Assembly (NCBI GenBank): GCA_031283895.1 | Contig: JAITAV010000005.1 | Span: forward strand, 1-44,490 | Direction of reading: 5' to 3' | DNA length: 44,490 bases | Source: Puniceicoccales bacterium | GTDB taxonomy: Bacteria; Verrucomicrobiota; Verrucomicrobiia; Opitutales; UBA9783 | Part shown: positions 16,127-24,934 of the stretch, one piece after another | How positions within the stretch are numbered: the first letter of the stretch is position 1 | Layout of the letters: every line of letters starts with the position of its first letter | Notes under the pieces: generated by a model | Seen by the model: only the letters and a program-made list of their open reading frames with translations | The model's database searches: none | Told to the model about the DNA's origin: nothing | Translations under genes and position numbers: made by a program

Positions 16127-17134
16127 ATGGAAACAGTGATGAATTCGCAGATGAGTTTATCGGAACTCAATGAACGTATTCAAGAACAAACCGCGTGGAT
16201 TGATCTACTAAAAACAGAGATTGGGAAGGTGGTGATAGGTAATAAGACCATTATAGATCGATTGTTAATAGGTTTGTTGAGTAATGGGCATATTTTATTG
16301 GAAGGAATGCCGGGTCTTGCCAAAACTTTGTTGATAAAGACGTTGGCACAATTGTTCCAATTGAAATTCCAACGTATCCAGTTTACGCCCGATTTACTAC
16401 CTGCAGATATTGTCGGAACGCTCATTTACAACCCTCATCAAGGACAATTCACCACAAAGAAGGGTCCCATCTTTACCAATATACTGCTTGCCGATGAAAT
16501 CAATCGATCTCCCGCTAAAGTTCAAAGTGCTTTATTGGAAGGTATGCAAGAAAGACAAGTTACGTTGGGAGATACCACATACCCGCTCGAAAACCCTTTC
16601 TTGGTGCTCGCAACGCAGAATCCGGTTGAACAAGAAGGGACCTATCCCTTACCTGAAGCTCAATTGGACCGATTCATGTTAAAAATTACCACACAATACC
16701 CCTCTTGGCAGGAAGAACGTATGATTTTGGACGCGAAAACGTCCACTCAGCCGAGTGAGGAAGTCCACGGTTTCCTTGCTCAGCAAATCATTTTGGAAAG
16801 TCGGCAGTGGATCGATAAAATCTATATGGATGATAAAATTCGAGATTATATTGTTCACATTGTTTATGCAACGAGAACTCCCGAAAAATATCATTTATCC
16901 ATCAATAATCTTATTCGCTACGGTGCTTCTCCAAGAGGAACGATCGCGTTAGCGTTGGCAGCTAAGGCTTCTGCATTTTTAAAACATCGCGGCTACGTCA
17001 TTCCTCAGGATGTAAAAAGTATTGCACCGGATGTATTACGGCACCGCATGGGTCTTACTTACGAAGCAGAAGCGGAAGAAATTTCGAGCGATCAAGTGAT
17101 TGCAAATATTTTAGAGACGGTGCCAGTCCCCTAA
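16127..17134 (+). CDS. moxR: MoxR-family AAA+ ATPase
   Basis: A 335-residue MoxR ATPase. Walker A is GMPGLAKT (about residues 60-67), Walker B is LLADEINRSPAKVQSALLE, and the MoxR-specific sensor region ATQNPVEQEGTYPLPEAQLDRF follows; the lid domain ends the protein. MoxR proteins act as chaperone-like ATPases with VWA-domain partners, and here it heads an operon encoding such partners. A second possible start is ATG 16139, which has GGAAA 6 nt upstream inside the first codons. The next gene starts 1 nt after its stop. Confidence 0.95.
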   Translation: METVMNSQMSLSELNERIQEQTAWIDLLKTEIGKVVIGNKTIIDRLLIGLLSNGHILLEGMPGLAKTLLIKTLAQLFQLKFQRIQFTPDLLPADIVGTLIYNPHQGQFTTKKGPIFTNILLADEINRSPAKVQSALLEGMQERQVTLGDTTYPLENPFLVLATQNPVEQEGTYPLPEAQLDRFMLKITTQYPSWQEERMILDAKTSTQPSEEVHGFLAQQIILESRQWIDKIYMDDKIRDYIVHIVYATRTPEKYHLSINNLIRYGASPRGTIALALAAKASAFLKHRGYVIPQDVKSIAPDVLRHRMGLTYEAEAEEISSDQVIANILETVPVP

Positions 17135-17135
17135 T

Positions 17136-18050
17136 ATGCCTGACGAAAACAAAGTATATGCGACTTTGCGCAAGGTGCGTCAAATTGAACTGCGTGCACG
17201 TGTTTTGCTCAATGAAGTGCTGAGTGGTACCTATCACAGCGTATTTAAAGGGCAAGGTGTCAACTTTGAAGAAGTACGTGAGTATTATTTTGGCGACGAA
17301 ATTCGTTTTATTGACTGGAATATTACAGCCAAAATGGGTCACCCTTTTATCAAAATCTTTCGTGAGGAACGCGAACTCACTTTGTTATTGGCCGTAGATA
17401 TCAGCGGATCCAATGAATGGGGATCCAAGCAACAAACTAAACGAGAGTTTTCCGCAGAGGTTGCCAGCGTTCTAGCCTTTTCGGCAGCAAAAAACAATGA
17501 TAAGGTAGGATTAGTATTGTTTTCTGATCAAGTTGAACTATTCATACCTCCACGCAAAGGACATCAACATTTATTGCGTATCATTCGGGAAATTCTATTT
17601 TTTAAACCCCAACATACGTCCACGCATATTCCAAAATTTTTAAGCGCCCTTGGGCAACTTCAAAAGCGAAAGGCGATTGTTGGCATTATTTCGGATTTTG
17701 TCCCGACACATCTCGAAAACAATCTGGAAAACGAAACCATCAAATCTTTGTCATTACTGAATCAATGCCACGATTTAATTTGTATACGTGTGGATGATCC
17801 AAGAGAATATCAACTACCGGATGTTGGCCACATCACTTTGCAGGATGCGGAAACGCAACAATTGTTCTACCTCAATACGCATTCTATGCAAACGAGACAA
17901 CAATTTGAAAATTTGGCTCGAGAAAAAATTAAAAACTTCCAAAGTAATTGCCAAAAATGTGGTATTGATGTCATTCAATTACACAATGGACACCCTTATT
18001 TGCCTCTATTGCAAGCTTTTTTTAACACACGAAAGCAATTAAAACGATGA
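17136..18050 (+). CDS. DUF58 domain protein (VWA-like, Bat operon)
   Basis: A 304-residue protein of the DUF58 family that regularly follows moxR. The diagnostic stretch is GVNFEEVREYYFGDEIRFIDW followed by KIFREERELTLLLAVDISGS, the last part being a VWA-like metal site (DxSxS-type: DISGS). It is cytosolic or membrane-associated and thought to work with MoxR. It starts 1 nt after moxR and its TGA overlaps the next ATG (ATGA at 18047-18050), so the unit is translationally coupled. Confidence 0.93.
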   Translation: MPDENKVYATLRKVRQIELRARVLLNEVLSGTYHSVFKGQGVNFEEVREYYFGDEIRFIDWNITAKMGHPFIKIFREERELTLLLAVDISGSNEWGSKQQTKREFSAEVASVLAFSAAKNNDKVGLVLFSDQVELFIPPRKGHQHLLRIIREILFFKPQHTSTHIPKFLSALGQLQKRKAIVGIISDFVPTHLENNLENETIKSLSLLNQCHDLICIRVDDPREYQLPDVGHITLQDAETQQLFYLNTHSMQTRQQFENLAREKIKNFQSNCQKCGIDVIQLHNGHPYLPLLQAFFNTRKQLKR

Positions 18051-18820
18051 AATGGGTACAAGTTCTACTACTTATGCTTTATTTTAATGCGGTTGCGAAA
18101 GCGGATGAAGGCGCTTCTGTTGTGAATGAACGTACTCCATCAGTCTACGAAGAAGAGAGTTCGAAAGAAACGACTGCCATAAAAATTCAAGAGGACGATT
18201 CCGTTGTCCAACCAACTGTCGTAACGCAATCGGTGCAAAATACGGTCATCAATGATGAAACAACGCCCGTGCTTGCGGAAGATTCCATCGATGATGATAT
18301 CAAAGATATTCGTCCCATCGTCACGTTACCTTGGGGTTGGAAACATGTTCTGATTTGGAGTCTACTGGGACTGATTGTAGTTTTCATCATGATTTACATC
18401 CTTTACAAGCGTAAAACCCATCGAATTAAGAAAAGTTTGGTCCCCATAGATCCTTACGCGCAAGCGTTGGGTGGTATCGAAAATGCTCGAAAATATATTC
18501 AGGAAAAAAGTCCAAAAACATTTGCAAACCTACTCACAGATGCTGTCCGCCAATATTTGTCACTGGTATTTCATCTCCCTGCTCCCGAATGCACTACCGA
18601 AGAAGTTTTGGAACGCATTCGTGAGATTTCTTATTTTGACTCCGATTTACAAATGTGCATTGAAAAGTTTCTCAAACAATGCGACATAGCCAAATTTACT
18701 CAACGACCTTTAGAGCATGAATCCAGAAATGCTTTATACGCAGAAGCAAAGCAGATCATTAATTACGCAGAAAAATTGCACCAAAGCCAACAACAATCTT
18801 CCACTGAAGGCTTCGCATAA
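18047..18820 (+). CDS. DUF4381-type single-pass membrane protein (Bat operon)
   Basis: A 257-residue protein with a signal peptide (MKWVQVLLLMLYFNAVAKA), an acidic, Thr/Val-rich periplasmic linker of about 75 residues, one transmembrane helix (VLIWSLLGLIVVFIMIYILY, about 100-120) and a C-terminal cytosolic helical domain with NLLTDAVRQYLSLVFHLPAPECTTEEV in part. This domain matches the DUF4381 family seen between the DUF58 and VWA genes in Bat-type operons of Verrucomicrobia and Proteobacteria. It probably anchors or scaffolds the MoxR/VWA complex. ATGA overlap with the gene before; 8 nt to the next. Confidence 0.8.
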   Translation: MKWVQVLLLMLYFNAVAKADEGASVVNERTPSVYEEESSKETTAIKIQEDDSVVQPTVVTQSVQNTVINDETTPVLAEDSIDDDIKDIRPIVTLPWGWKHVLIWSLLGLIVVFIMIYILYKRKTHRIKKSLVPIDPYAQALGGIENARKYIQEKSPKTFANLLTDAVRQYLSLVFHLPAPECTTEEVLERIREISYFDSDLQMCIEKFLKQCDIAKFTQRPLEHESRNALYAEAKQIINYAEKLHQSQQQSSTEGFA

Positions 18821-18828
18821 TCACGTGT

Positions 18829-19776
18829 ATGGAAGAAACATTCGCGTTTAAACACCCCTGGATCCTTATTCATCTATTTTGGATTCCATTGATCTTTGTA
18901 TACTGGTTAAAAACCTGGACACCGCCCAAGAGCTTAATTTATACAACTGCCAATAATCATCCTAAGATACGAATCCCACCGCATGTCATTCCGTTGTTTT
19001 TTAGGTCTTTGTGTTTGGCAAGCATTTTATTGGGGATAGCTCAACCGCAAAGAATATGTACGCACCGGCAATGTCAAAGCAGTGGTATCGATCTAATTTT
19101 GGCGCTTGATCTTTCAAGCTCTATGCGAGTCCCAGATTTTATGGTCAACCAATTTCAAAGGGTTACACGTATACAAGCTGCCAAAGCCGTCATCGCAGAA
19201 TTTATTCAACAACGGCAACACGACCGTATTGGACTCGTAACGTTTGCACGTTATCCTTATTTGGTAAGCCCACTCACATTGAATCATACTTGGCTACTCA
19301 AAAATTTAGATCGTTTAAATGCGGGACTCATTGAGGATGGTACAGCTATCGGCAGTGCCATTACCATGTGTGTGAACCGACTGAAAGATTTGCAGGCCAA
19401 GACCCGCGTTATCATCCTATTAACGGATGGTGTCAACAATTGTGGTAATGTTGCTCCCATTATGGCTGCGGAAGCGGCAGAACATTTTCAAACAAAAATT
19501 TACACCATCGTTGTTGGTAACGACCAGTTTTTCCCCGTGGATGAGCAAACGCTTGTGCAGGTAGCTGAAAAAACCGGAGGCCGTTTCTATCGAGCTTACG
19601 ATGTATCTACACTGAAACAAATTTACAAAGAAATTAATCAATTGGAAAAAACAAAAATTTCGCTAGGGGGTTATACGACCTATTCAGAGCTATTTACCCT
19701 ATGTCTGTGGTTGGCTCTCGCATTTTTTTCTGTAGAACAAATTTTAAAAAATAGCCGTTATCGCACGCTACCATGA
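18829..19776 (+). CDS. batA: BatA-like VWA-domain membrane protein
   Basis: A 315-residue protein with the Bat architecture: an N-terminal transmembrane helix (about residues 12-26), a second one (FFRSLCLASILLGIA), a VWA domain and a C-terminal membrane helix. The metal-ion-dependent adhesion site is intact: DLSSS (about residues 93-97), Thr in the 'GLIEDGTAIGSAI' loop and the later Asp in LLTDGVNN. It should sit in the inner membrane with the VWA domain in the periplasm or cytosol. It overlaps batB by 4 nt (ATGA). Confidence 0.92.
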   Translation: MEETFAFKHPWILIHLFWIPLIFVYWLKTWTPPKSLIYTTANNHPKIRIPPHVIPLFFRSLCLASILLGIAQPQRICTHRQCQSSGIDLILALDLSSSMRVPDFMVNQFQRVTRIQAAKAVIAEFIQQRQHDRIGLVTFARYPYLVSPLTLNHTWLLKNLDRLNAGLIEDGTAIGSAITMCVNRLKDLQAKTRVIILLTDGVNNCGNVAPIMAAEAAEHFQTKIYTIVVGNDQFFPVDEQTLVQVAEKTGGRFYRAYDVSTLKQIYKEINQLEKTKISLGGYTTYSELFTLCLWLALAFFSVEQILKNSRYRTLP

Positions 19777-20774
19777 AATTTCAATCTTCCTACGTTTGGA
19801 TTTTGGGAATTATCTACGTTACTTTTCTGTACGTGGTAGAACTTTTTGTTCAACGTAAAATAAATAAGTTATTGCATGTGTGGTCACAGCAAAAATTCTT
19901 GCCCATTCAATATACGCGCCGCATTTCGTACAAAATAAGTCGTTGGGTTTTACGGTTAGGGCTTATTGTTTTATTTGTGGCATTGGCACGTCCCCAATGG
20001 GGCGAAGTAATTGAAAAACGTCAGCAAACGGGACTCAACGTACTGTTTGCCATTGATACGTCTAAAAGTATGTTGGCCAATGATGTCAGGCCCAATCGTC
20101 TTGATCTGGCTAAATTGAGTATCGAGGAACTACTGAAGTCTTTACAGGGTAATCAAGTAGGCCTTATTGCGTTTGCCGGAAATGCATTTCTGCAGTGCCC
20201 GACAACGGCGGATCACGGTGCTTTTAAGCTTTCACTGCGTGCCTTGGATACGAATGTTATACCACGAGGAGGTACCAACCTATCGGAAGCCATTCAACTG
20301 GCAATTCGTACTTTCGATACCCACGCAAGCTACAAACAACTCATTTTGTTGACGGATGGGGAAAACTTATCCGGAGATGTGATACAGGCTGCAAAGGAAG
20401 CCTCTCGAAATGGCATTGTTATCCATACGGTCGGCATAGGATCAGAGAAGGGAACGAGCATTGGCATTAAAAATGAACGTGGCATTGTTGAATACCTAAA
20501 AGATGCTCAGGGCAAAATAGTTACTACCCGTTTGGATGAAAATACGTTAAAACAAATTGCGCAAACAACACAGGGATTTTATGTTCCTCTGGGTAATGCC
20601 GGAGAAGGTTTGCGACAAATTTACAACGTAGCCTTAAAACACTTGCCTAAAGAAAACTTTGACAGTGAAGAAAAGATTCCGATAGAACGTTTTCATGGGT
20701 TTGCGGGAGTGGCATTCTTGCTTTTACTTTTAGAGCCTTGCCTATTTTTTAGAAAAGGAAAGATGCGATTTTAA
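19773..20774 (+). CDS. batB: BatB-like VWA-domain membrane protein
   Basis: A 333-residue paralogue of the preceding gene product. It has two N-terminal membrane helices (near residues 7-25 and 60-74, the second ending in ARPQWG, a hallmark of this family), then a VWA domain with DTSKS (about residues 95-99), RGGTNLSEAI and LLTDGENLSG, and a C-terminal membrane helix (FAGVAFLLLLLEPCLF). Both MIDAS half-sites are present. The BatA/BatB pair is the core of the Bacteroides aerotolerance-type cluster; the biochemical role is not established. Confidence 0.93.
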   Translation: MKFQSSYVWILGIIYVTFLYVVELFVQRKINKLLHVWSQQKFLPIQYTRRISYKISRWVLRLGLIVLFVALARPQWGEVIEKRQQTGLNVLFAIDTSKSMLANDVRPNRLDLAKLSIEELLKSLQGNQVGLIAFAGNAFLQCPTTADHGAFKLSLRALDTNVIPRGGTNLSEAIQLAIRTFDTHASYKQLILLTDGENLSGDVIQAAKEASRNGIVIHTVGIGSEKGTSIGIKNERGIVEYLKDAQGKIVTTRLDENTLKQIAQTTQGFYVPLGNAGEGLRQIYNVALKHLPKENFDSEEKIPIERFHGFAGVAFLLLLLEPCLFFRKGKMRF

Positions 20775-20775
20775 G

Positions 20776-21516
20776 ATGAAAATTAAATGTTTATTACTTT
20801 TCACATGCTATAGCTTTACAAATTTTTTAAGAGGTGAAGCAAGTACATTGGCTATAGCAAAAGCCAGCCATCAAAAATACTGCGAGCAACATCCAGATGT
20901 TTGGCAGGGACACTATAACTTAGCCAATATTCATTATAAAGAAGAAGCATTTGGTGAAGCGCAAATATCCTATGAACAAGCACTTGAAAAGTGTACACGT
21001 CCGCAAGAGCAAGAAAACATATTTTACAATTTAGGTAATACTTACTACCGTCAATTCCAACAAACTCAAGATGCCAAGCAACAAATAGCGAGTTTGGAAA
21101 AAAGTATTAAATTTTTTGAAAGTACACTTGCACTCAATGCCGAAGCAGAAGATGCCCGGCATAATTTAGAAATTGCAAAAAAAGCCTTGGAAAAACTGAA
21201 GAAAGACCAAGAACAACAAAACCAAGAGCAAGCGCAAGATAATTCGAACAATACGTCCAACGACTCCAATGCCAATAACGAATCACCTTCGCAGGAACCA
21301 GAGAATAAAGCACCCGAAAAACAGCAACAACAGCCACCAAACCGAACAAATGAAAGTGCTCCCCCGCAAGCTCCAATGCCCCAACAAGAAAAATCTCAAC
21401 AAGAAATGGAGACTTTGCTTAATAGTACCAAAGGTGATGAAAAAGTACTGCCCATGAATTTTTCTAATGATTCTCAAAATTTACCCGAAGATCCAAAGGT
21501 TTTACACGATTGGTGA
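20776..21516 (+). CDS. batC: BatC-like TPR protein with Q/N-rich tail
   Basis: A 246-residue secreted or membrane-anchored protein: signal-like N terminus (about 1-22), two to three tetratricopeptide repeats (YNLANIHYKEEAFGEAQISYEQAL; YNLGNTYYRQ), then a long, low-complexity tail of Gln, Asn, Pro and Ser (about residues 140-220). This TPR-plus-disordered-tail layout is typical of BatC. It likely mediates protein contacts in the Bat complex. It starts 1 nt after batB and ends 4 nt before the batD ATG I prefer. Confidence 0.85.
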   Translation: MKIKCLLLFTCYSFTNFLRGEASTLAIAKASHQKYCEQHPDVWQGHYNLANIHYKEEAFGEAQISYEQALEKCTRPQEQENIFYNLGNTYYRQFQQTQDAKQQIASLEKSIKFFESTLALNAEAEDARHNLEIAKKALEKLKKDQEQQNQEQAQDNSNNTSNDSNANNESPSQEPENKAPEKQQQQPPNRTNESAPPQAPMPQQEKSQQEMETLLNSTKGDEKVLPMNFSNDSQNLPEDPKVLHDW

Positions 21517-21520
21517 TTGT

Positions 21521-23332
21521 ATGCTTTTGCCAAAAAAATATTTTCAATGGTGTTGTGTCCTATTTTTCTGCAGTCAAGGCTTAGGTAGCAACCGTATCGT
21601 GTTTGAAGCAATGTTTCATCCATCGACCATTCACTTGGGTGAACATGCAACGTGGATGGTAACGGCTAAGAATATCATTGTACGTCAGGCGAATTTCCCT
21701 CAACCCATTGTCGATAATTTACAACTCAGATACGAAAGTGGGACTTTCAATACACAAATTATAAATGGTATTTCCCAACAATCCACCCTATGGCGTTTTT
21801 CCGCTTTTCCCAAAAGTACGGGTACCTTCCGAATACCAGAAATTAGCATCGATATTCAAGGACAAATCTACACTATTCCCACTTCAACGCTCACAGTATT
21901 ACCTGCAGATAACCGTACGCAACAAAGTATAACCGGTACGTCTACACCTATTTTTTTGCATTTGGAACATAAAATGCCTAACACTTGGTATCTTGGACAA
22001 AGTTGCCCAATGGAAATCCAACTGTTGATAGCAGATAATATACGTGGTCAACTCACCAATTTGCCTCAAAAAAATGGAGACACTTTTGCGGCTACACATC
22101 TAACAGATGCACCTGAAAAAACTTACAAAAGTATTCAAGGCACGCATTATCAATGCATCTCTTGGGCAACACTCATTACACCTCTCAAAGCAGGTCCACA
22201 AACTTTAAGTTTTAATTTGGATTTGATGATAGAACAGCCCTCTGTATTTAATCAAAAACCCGATGAAGAGGATAACAATGACTTACTATCATTTTTTAAC
22301 CGTAGTTTTAGCAGTGTTTTTGCGCAACCTAAAGCCGTGACCGTCGATACATCACCTCTCAAAGTAGTTATCCAACCACTGCCTACGCCACAACCGCAAC
22401 CTTTTCATCAGGCCATCGGATATTTTCAATTGGCCAGTCCAAAAATTGAAGAAAAGGAGGCCATCCAAGATGAGCCCATTACATTTCAAGTTATATTGCA
22501 GGGATCGGGGAATTTCGAAAGAATTCAAGAACCCACTTTAATATTTGATGCGGAAGAATGGCGAACTTATCTACCAAAATCAAATTTTGAACCTTCGGAT
22601 AAGCTGGGCTTTTCGGGAAAAATGCACTATGAATACCTCATCGTTCCGCTGAAATCGGGCGAAATAGAACTGCCCATTGTGCATTTCTGTTACTTTGATA
22701 CCACAACGCAATCTTATATCCATCTAAAAAAAGCTTACCCTTTTAAAATCAACGTTAAACCGCCTATAAAATCGTCCCAAACGCAGACCTTGTCCAGTGA
22801 AGTCAAGACATCGTCTGAACCGTCTATACCCTTGTTCAGTAAAATTGTTTTGCAAAATATTGGTTGGGAAAATCAACAGTGGTTATGGCAAAGAAGGGGC
22901 TTTTACCTTCTTCAGTGGATACTATTTTTAATAAGTTTAGGCTTAAGCTTTATGGGTGTTCGTTACCATAGACGTACTTATGATAAAGAATATCAACGCA
23001 AAATACAGCATAAACATTTGTACAAAAAGACCGAGAGCGCGTTAAAACAAGCTTTTGATGCACGTGATGTAACCGCATTTTACAGCTGCGCTTACAAAAT
23101 CGTTTCTCTAACCATTTTGCTAAAATGTAGACAACAAAATGTTTCCGTAAATGAAGTAGACGATTTGGTAACACAACTTGCAAATTTAGGTATTCGGTTA
23201 CCTAACGAACAACTGCAATACTTGCAATCGCTCGAACAAAAGTATCGACAGTGCCAATTTGGTCAATTCGGTGATGAGCAATGCCCGGACTCACTCCAAG
23301 ATTTAAAAGATTTACTACGCGCAATAAAATGA
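21521..23332 (+). CDS. batD: BatD-like (BatD family, 'oxygen tolerance') membrane protein
   Basis: A 603-residue protein. I start at ATG 21521, since GGTGA (21512-21516) precedes it and it opens a signal peptide (MLLPKKYFQWCCVLFFCSQGLGS); the open frame itself reaches back to 21467 inside batC. The long periplasmic part consists of Ig-like beta domains (for example FRIPEISIDIQGQIYTIPT and GSGNFERIQEPTLIF), then a single transmembrane helix (LLQWILFLISLGLSFMG, about residues 470-487) and a cytosolic helical end. This is the BatD layout. Its stop overlaps the batE start (ATGA). Confidence 0.9.
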   Translation: MLLPKKYFQWCCVLFFCSQGLGSNRIVFEAMFHPSTIHLGEHATWMVTAKNIIVRQANFPQPIVDNLQLRYESGTFNTQIINGISQQSTLWRFSAFPKSTGTFRIPEISIDIQGQIYTIPTSTLTVLPADNRTQQSITGTSTPIFLHLEHKMPNTWYLGQSCPMEIQLLIADNIRGQLTNLPQKNGDTFAATHLTDAPEKTYKSIQGTHYQCISWATLITPLKAGPQTLSFNLDLMIEQPSVFNQKPDEEDNNDLLSFFNRSFSSVFAQPKAVTVDTSPLKVVIQPLPTPQPQPFHQAIGYFQLASPKIEEKEAIQDEPITFQVILQGSGNFERIQEPTLIFDAEEWRTYLPKSNFEPSDKLGFSGKMHYEYLIVPLKSGEIELPIVHFCYFDTTTQSYIHLKKAYPFKINVKPPIKSSQTQTLSSEVKTSSEPSIPLFSKIVLQNIGWENQQWLWQRRGFYLLQWILFLISLGLSFMGVRYHRRTYDKEYQRKIQHKHLYKKTESALKQAFDARDVTAFYSCAYKIVSLTILLKCRQQNVSVNEVDDLVTQLANLGIRLPNEQLQYLQSLEQKYRQCQFGQFGDEQCPDSLQDLKDLLRAIK

Positions 23333-24078
23333 AACCAAAGTACCTACACATTATTTTAACCTTACTGTTCATAAGTGTATCGATGGTTCACGCCATCGAT
23401 TTACCCACGGCCCAAATGCACATCCAGGAAGGCAACAAATGTTTTGGAGAAAAAAATTTAGCATTGGCGGCCGATTACTATGAAAAAGCGCTACAATACG
23501 CACCCAGTGCACACGTGTATTTTAATTTAGGGAATACGTATGCTTCTTTGAAACGTCCAGGATACGCTTTATTTTATTTCTTTAAGGCAAAACAATATCG
23601 TCCTCAGTGGACCGAACTTAATCAAACGATTCAATTATTGTATCAATCTTATCCTACCCTCCCACCTCTAAAATCAACTTGGTATCACACGATTGTCCAG
23701 GTTGTAACCCTAAATACGTGGGTTTTATTGTTGGACGTTTGTTTTTGGATAAGCGTTTTTTCAATTATCATCTACGTTTGCTTTACTCGTAGAAAAATAT
23801 ACATGCGTCTGAGTTGTTTTTGTGGAACGTTATTTTTATGTATGGGTATTTTATTGTACGTTCACAAAAATGATCTTCGTACGGGTGTCCTCATCGATGA
23901 AAATCCCATTCGCTTTGCGCCCACGGAATCGAGTCCCGTTCGGCAAAGTATACCTGAAGGTACTCTGTGTGAAATATCCGATCAACGCGATCGATTTGTA
24001 TACATCAAAACAGAGCTTGCCGAAGGCTGGATCTTATCCGAAAAAATAAGGCCATTGTACGCAAATTCAAATTCTTAA
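23329..24078 (+). CDS. batE: BatE-like TPR/SH3 membrane protein
   Basis: A 249-residue protein starting at ATG 23329, overlapping the batD stop; this start opens a clear signal peptide (MKPKYLHIILTLLFISVSMVHA), unlike the longer frame from 23281. TPR repeats follow (HIQEGNKCFGEKNLALAADY; YFNLGNTYASLKRPGYALFY), then two transmembrane helices (about 120-160 and 165-185) and a C-terminal bacterial SH3-like domain (GTLCEISDQRDRFVYIKTE then GWILSEKI). This matches BatE, the last gene of Bat operons. A weak dyad follows the stop. Confidence 0.85.
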   Translation: MKPKYLHIILTLLFISVSMVHAIDLPTAQMHIQEGNKCFGEKNLALAADYYEKALQYAPSAHVYFNLGNTYASLKRPGYALFYFFKAKQYRPQWTELNQTIQLLYQSYPTLPPLKSTWYHTIVQVVTLNTWVLLLDVCFWISVFSIIIYVCFTRRKIYMRLSCFCGTLFLCMGILLYVHKNDLRTGVLIDENPIRFAPTESSPVRQSIPEGTLCEISDQRDRFVYIKTELAEGWILSEKIRPLYANSNS

Positions 24079-24110
24079 AACCTAGGAGGTTGATTTTAGG
24101 TTGCTCTATT
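24079..24110 (+). terminator. Weak hairpin after the Bat operon
   Basis: AACCTA (24079-24084) and TAGGTT (24097-24102) pair across a 12-nt loop, followed by GCTCTATTTTAG. It sits directly after the batE stop. The stem is only 6 bp and the T-run is poor. Confidence 0.3.
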
Positions 24111-24181
24111 TTAGAATTTTTATAAACCGTCAAATTAAGGTTGCAAAGCATGCGTTCCCAGAGTGTGCTTAGAAAGTCTTA

Positions 24182-24256
24182 GCTCTCGTAGTTCAATGGA
24201 CAGAGCGTTGGCCTCCGAAGCCAGAAATTCGGGTTCGAGTCCCGACGAGAGCGCCA
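24182..24256 (+). tRNA. tRNA-Arg (anticodon CCG)
   Basis: Acceptor GCTCTCG/CGAGAGC, D-arm with AATGGACAGAGC, anticodon arm TTGGC-CTCCGAA-GCCAG giving anticodon CCG, T-loop TTCGAGT, discriminator G and an encoded CCA (24254-24256). A run of seven T follows at about 24261. Confidence 0.94.
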
Positions 24257-24336
24257 TTAGTTTTTTTATTCTCTACAGAGCAAATGCTTGCAAGTATTGT
24301 TTACTTTGTCTTATGGCGGGTAAGTAACATGGAATC

Positions 24337-24807
24337 ATGAAAAGCTTTCAAACTAACATCTGCATTTTTGTGTGGACCCTATTGTTGGTTTTGTTCGACC
24401 AATTGAGCAAAGTAAGCATCGTAAAATGTTTTCCAATGAACGAACCGTACGTCATTATACCTCATATATTCTCCATCTGTTACGTTGTCAATACGGGATC
24501 TGTGTGGGGAATTTTCCAAAATTCTTCACGTGCATTAGCTTATTGCGGTGTTGCAGCCATTGTGGGCTTGTGCCTCTGTAGGCCTAAGATTTCTTTGCCT
24601 AATTGCGTGTCAAAGCTCGCTTTTAGCGGTGCTTTGGGTGGGATTATAGGGAATTCGATAGACCGATTCTATCGTTCGGGTGTTATAGATTTCTTAGACT
24701 TTCATTACAAAAATTATCATTGGCCTTGTTTCAATTTGGCCGACGCCTACTTGTGTCTCGCTTGCATCTTTTTTATTTTAACCTCCACCCGGAAAAATAG
24801 AGCCTAA
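24337..24807 (+). CDS. lspA: Lipoprotein signal peptidase (SPase II)
   Basis: A 156-residue protein with four membrane helices, normal LspA length. Conserved boxes are present: FDQLSK (about 20-25), NTGSVWGIF (52-60), GGIIGNSIDR (101-110), GVIDFLDF with the first catalytic Asp118, and FNLADAYL with the second, Asp136. It removes signal peptides from diacylated prolipoproteins in the inner membrane; the Pal-like lipoprotein at 37374 would be a substrate. No strong ribosome-binding site; GGAATC precedes the ATG. Probably transcribed alone or after the tRNA. Confidence 0.95.
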   Translation: MKSFQTNICIFVWTLLLVLFDQLSKVSIVKCFPMNEPYVIIPHIFSICYVVNTGSVWGIFQNSSRALAYCGVAAIVGLCLCRPKISLPNCVSKLAFSGALGGIIGNSIDRFYRSGVIDFLDFHYKNYHWPCFNLADAYLCLACIFFILTSTRKNRA

Positions 24808-24934
24808 CCGTCGCGCTATTAATAACTAGAAGATAGAATGTGCGCTTTACAGCAATCTATTGAGACGAGTCATAGCATTTCATTTACCATAACACGGCTT
24901 GCATTTCTTCTTATAACGGATACCCTAAAATCAC

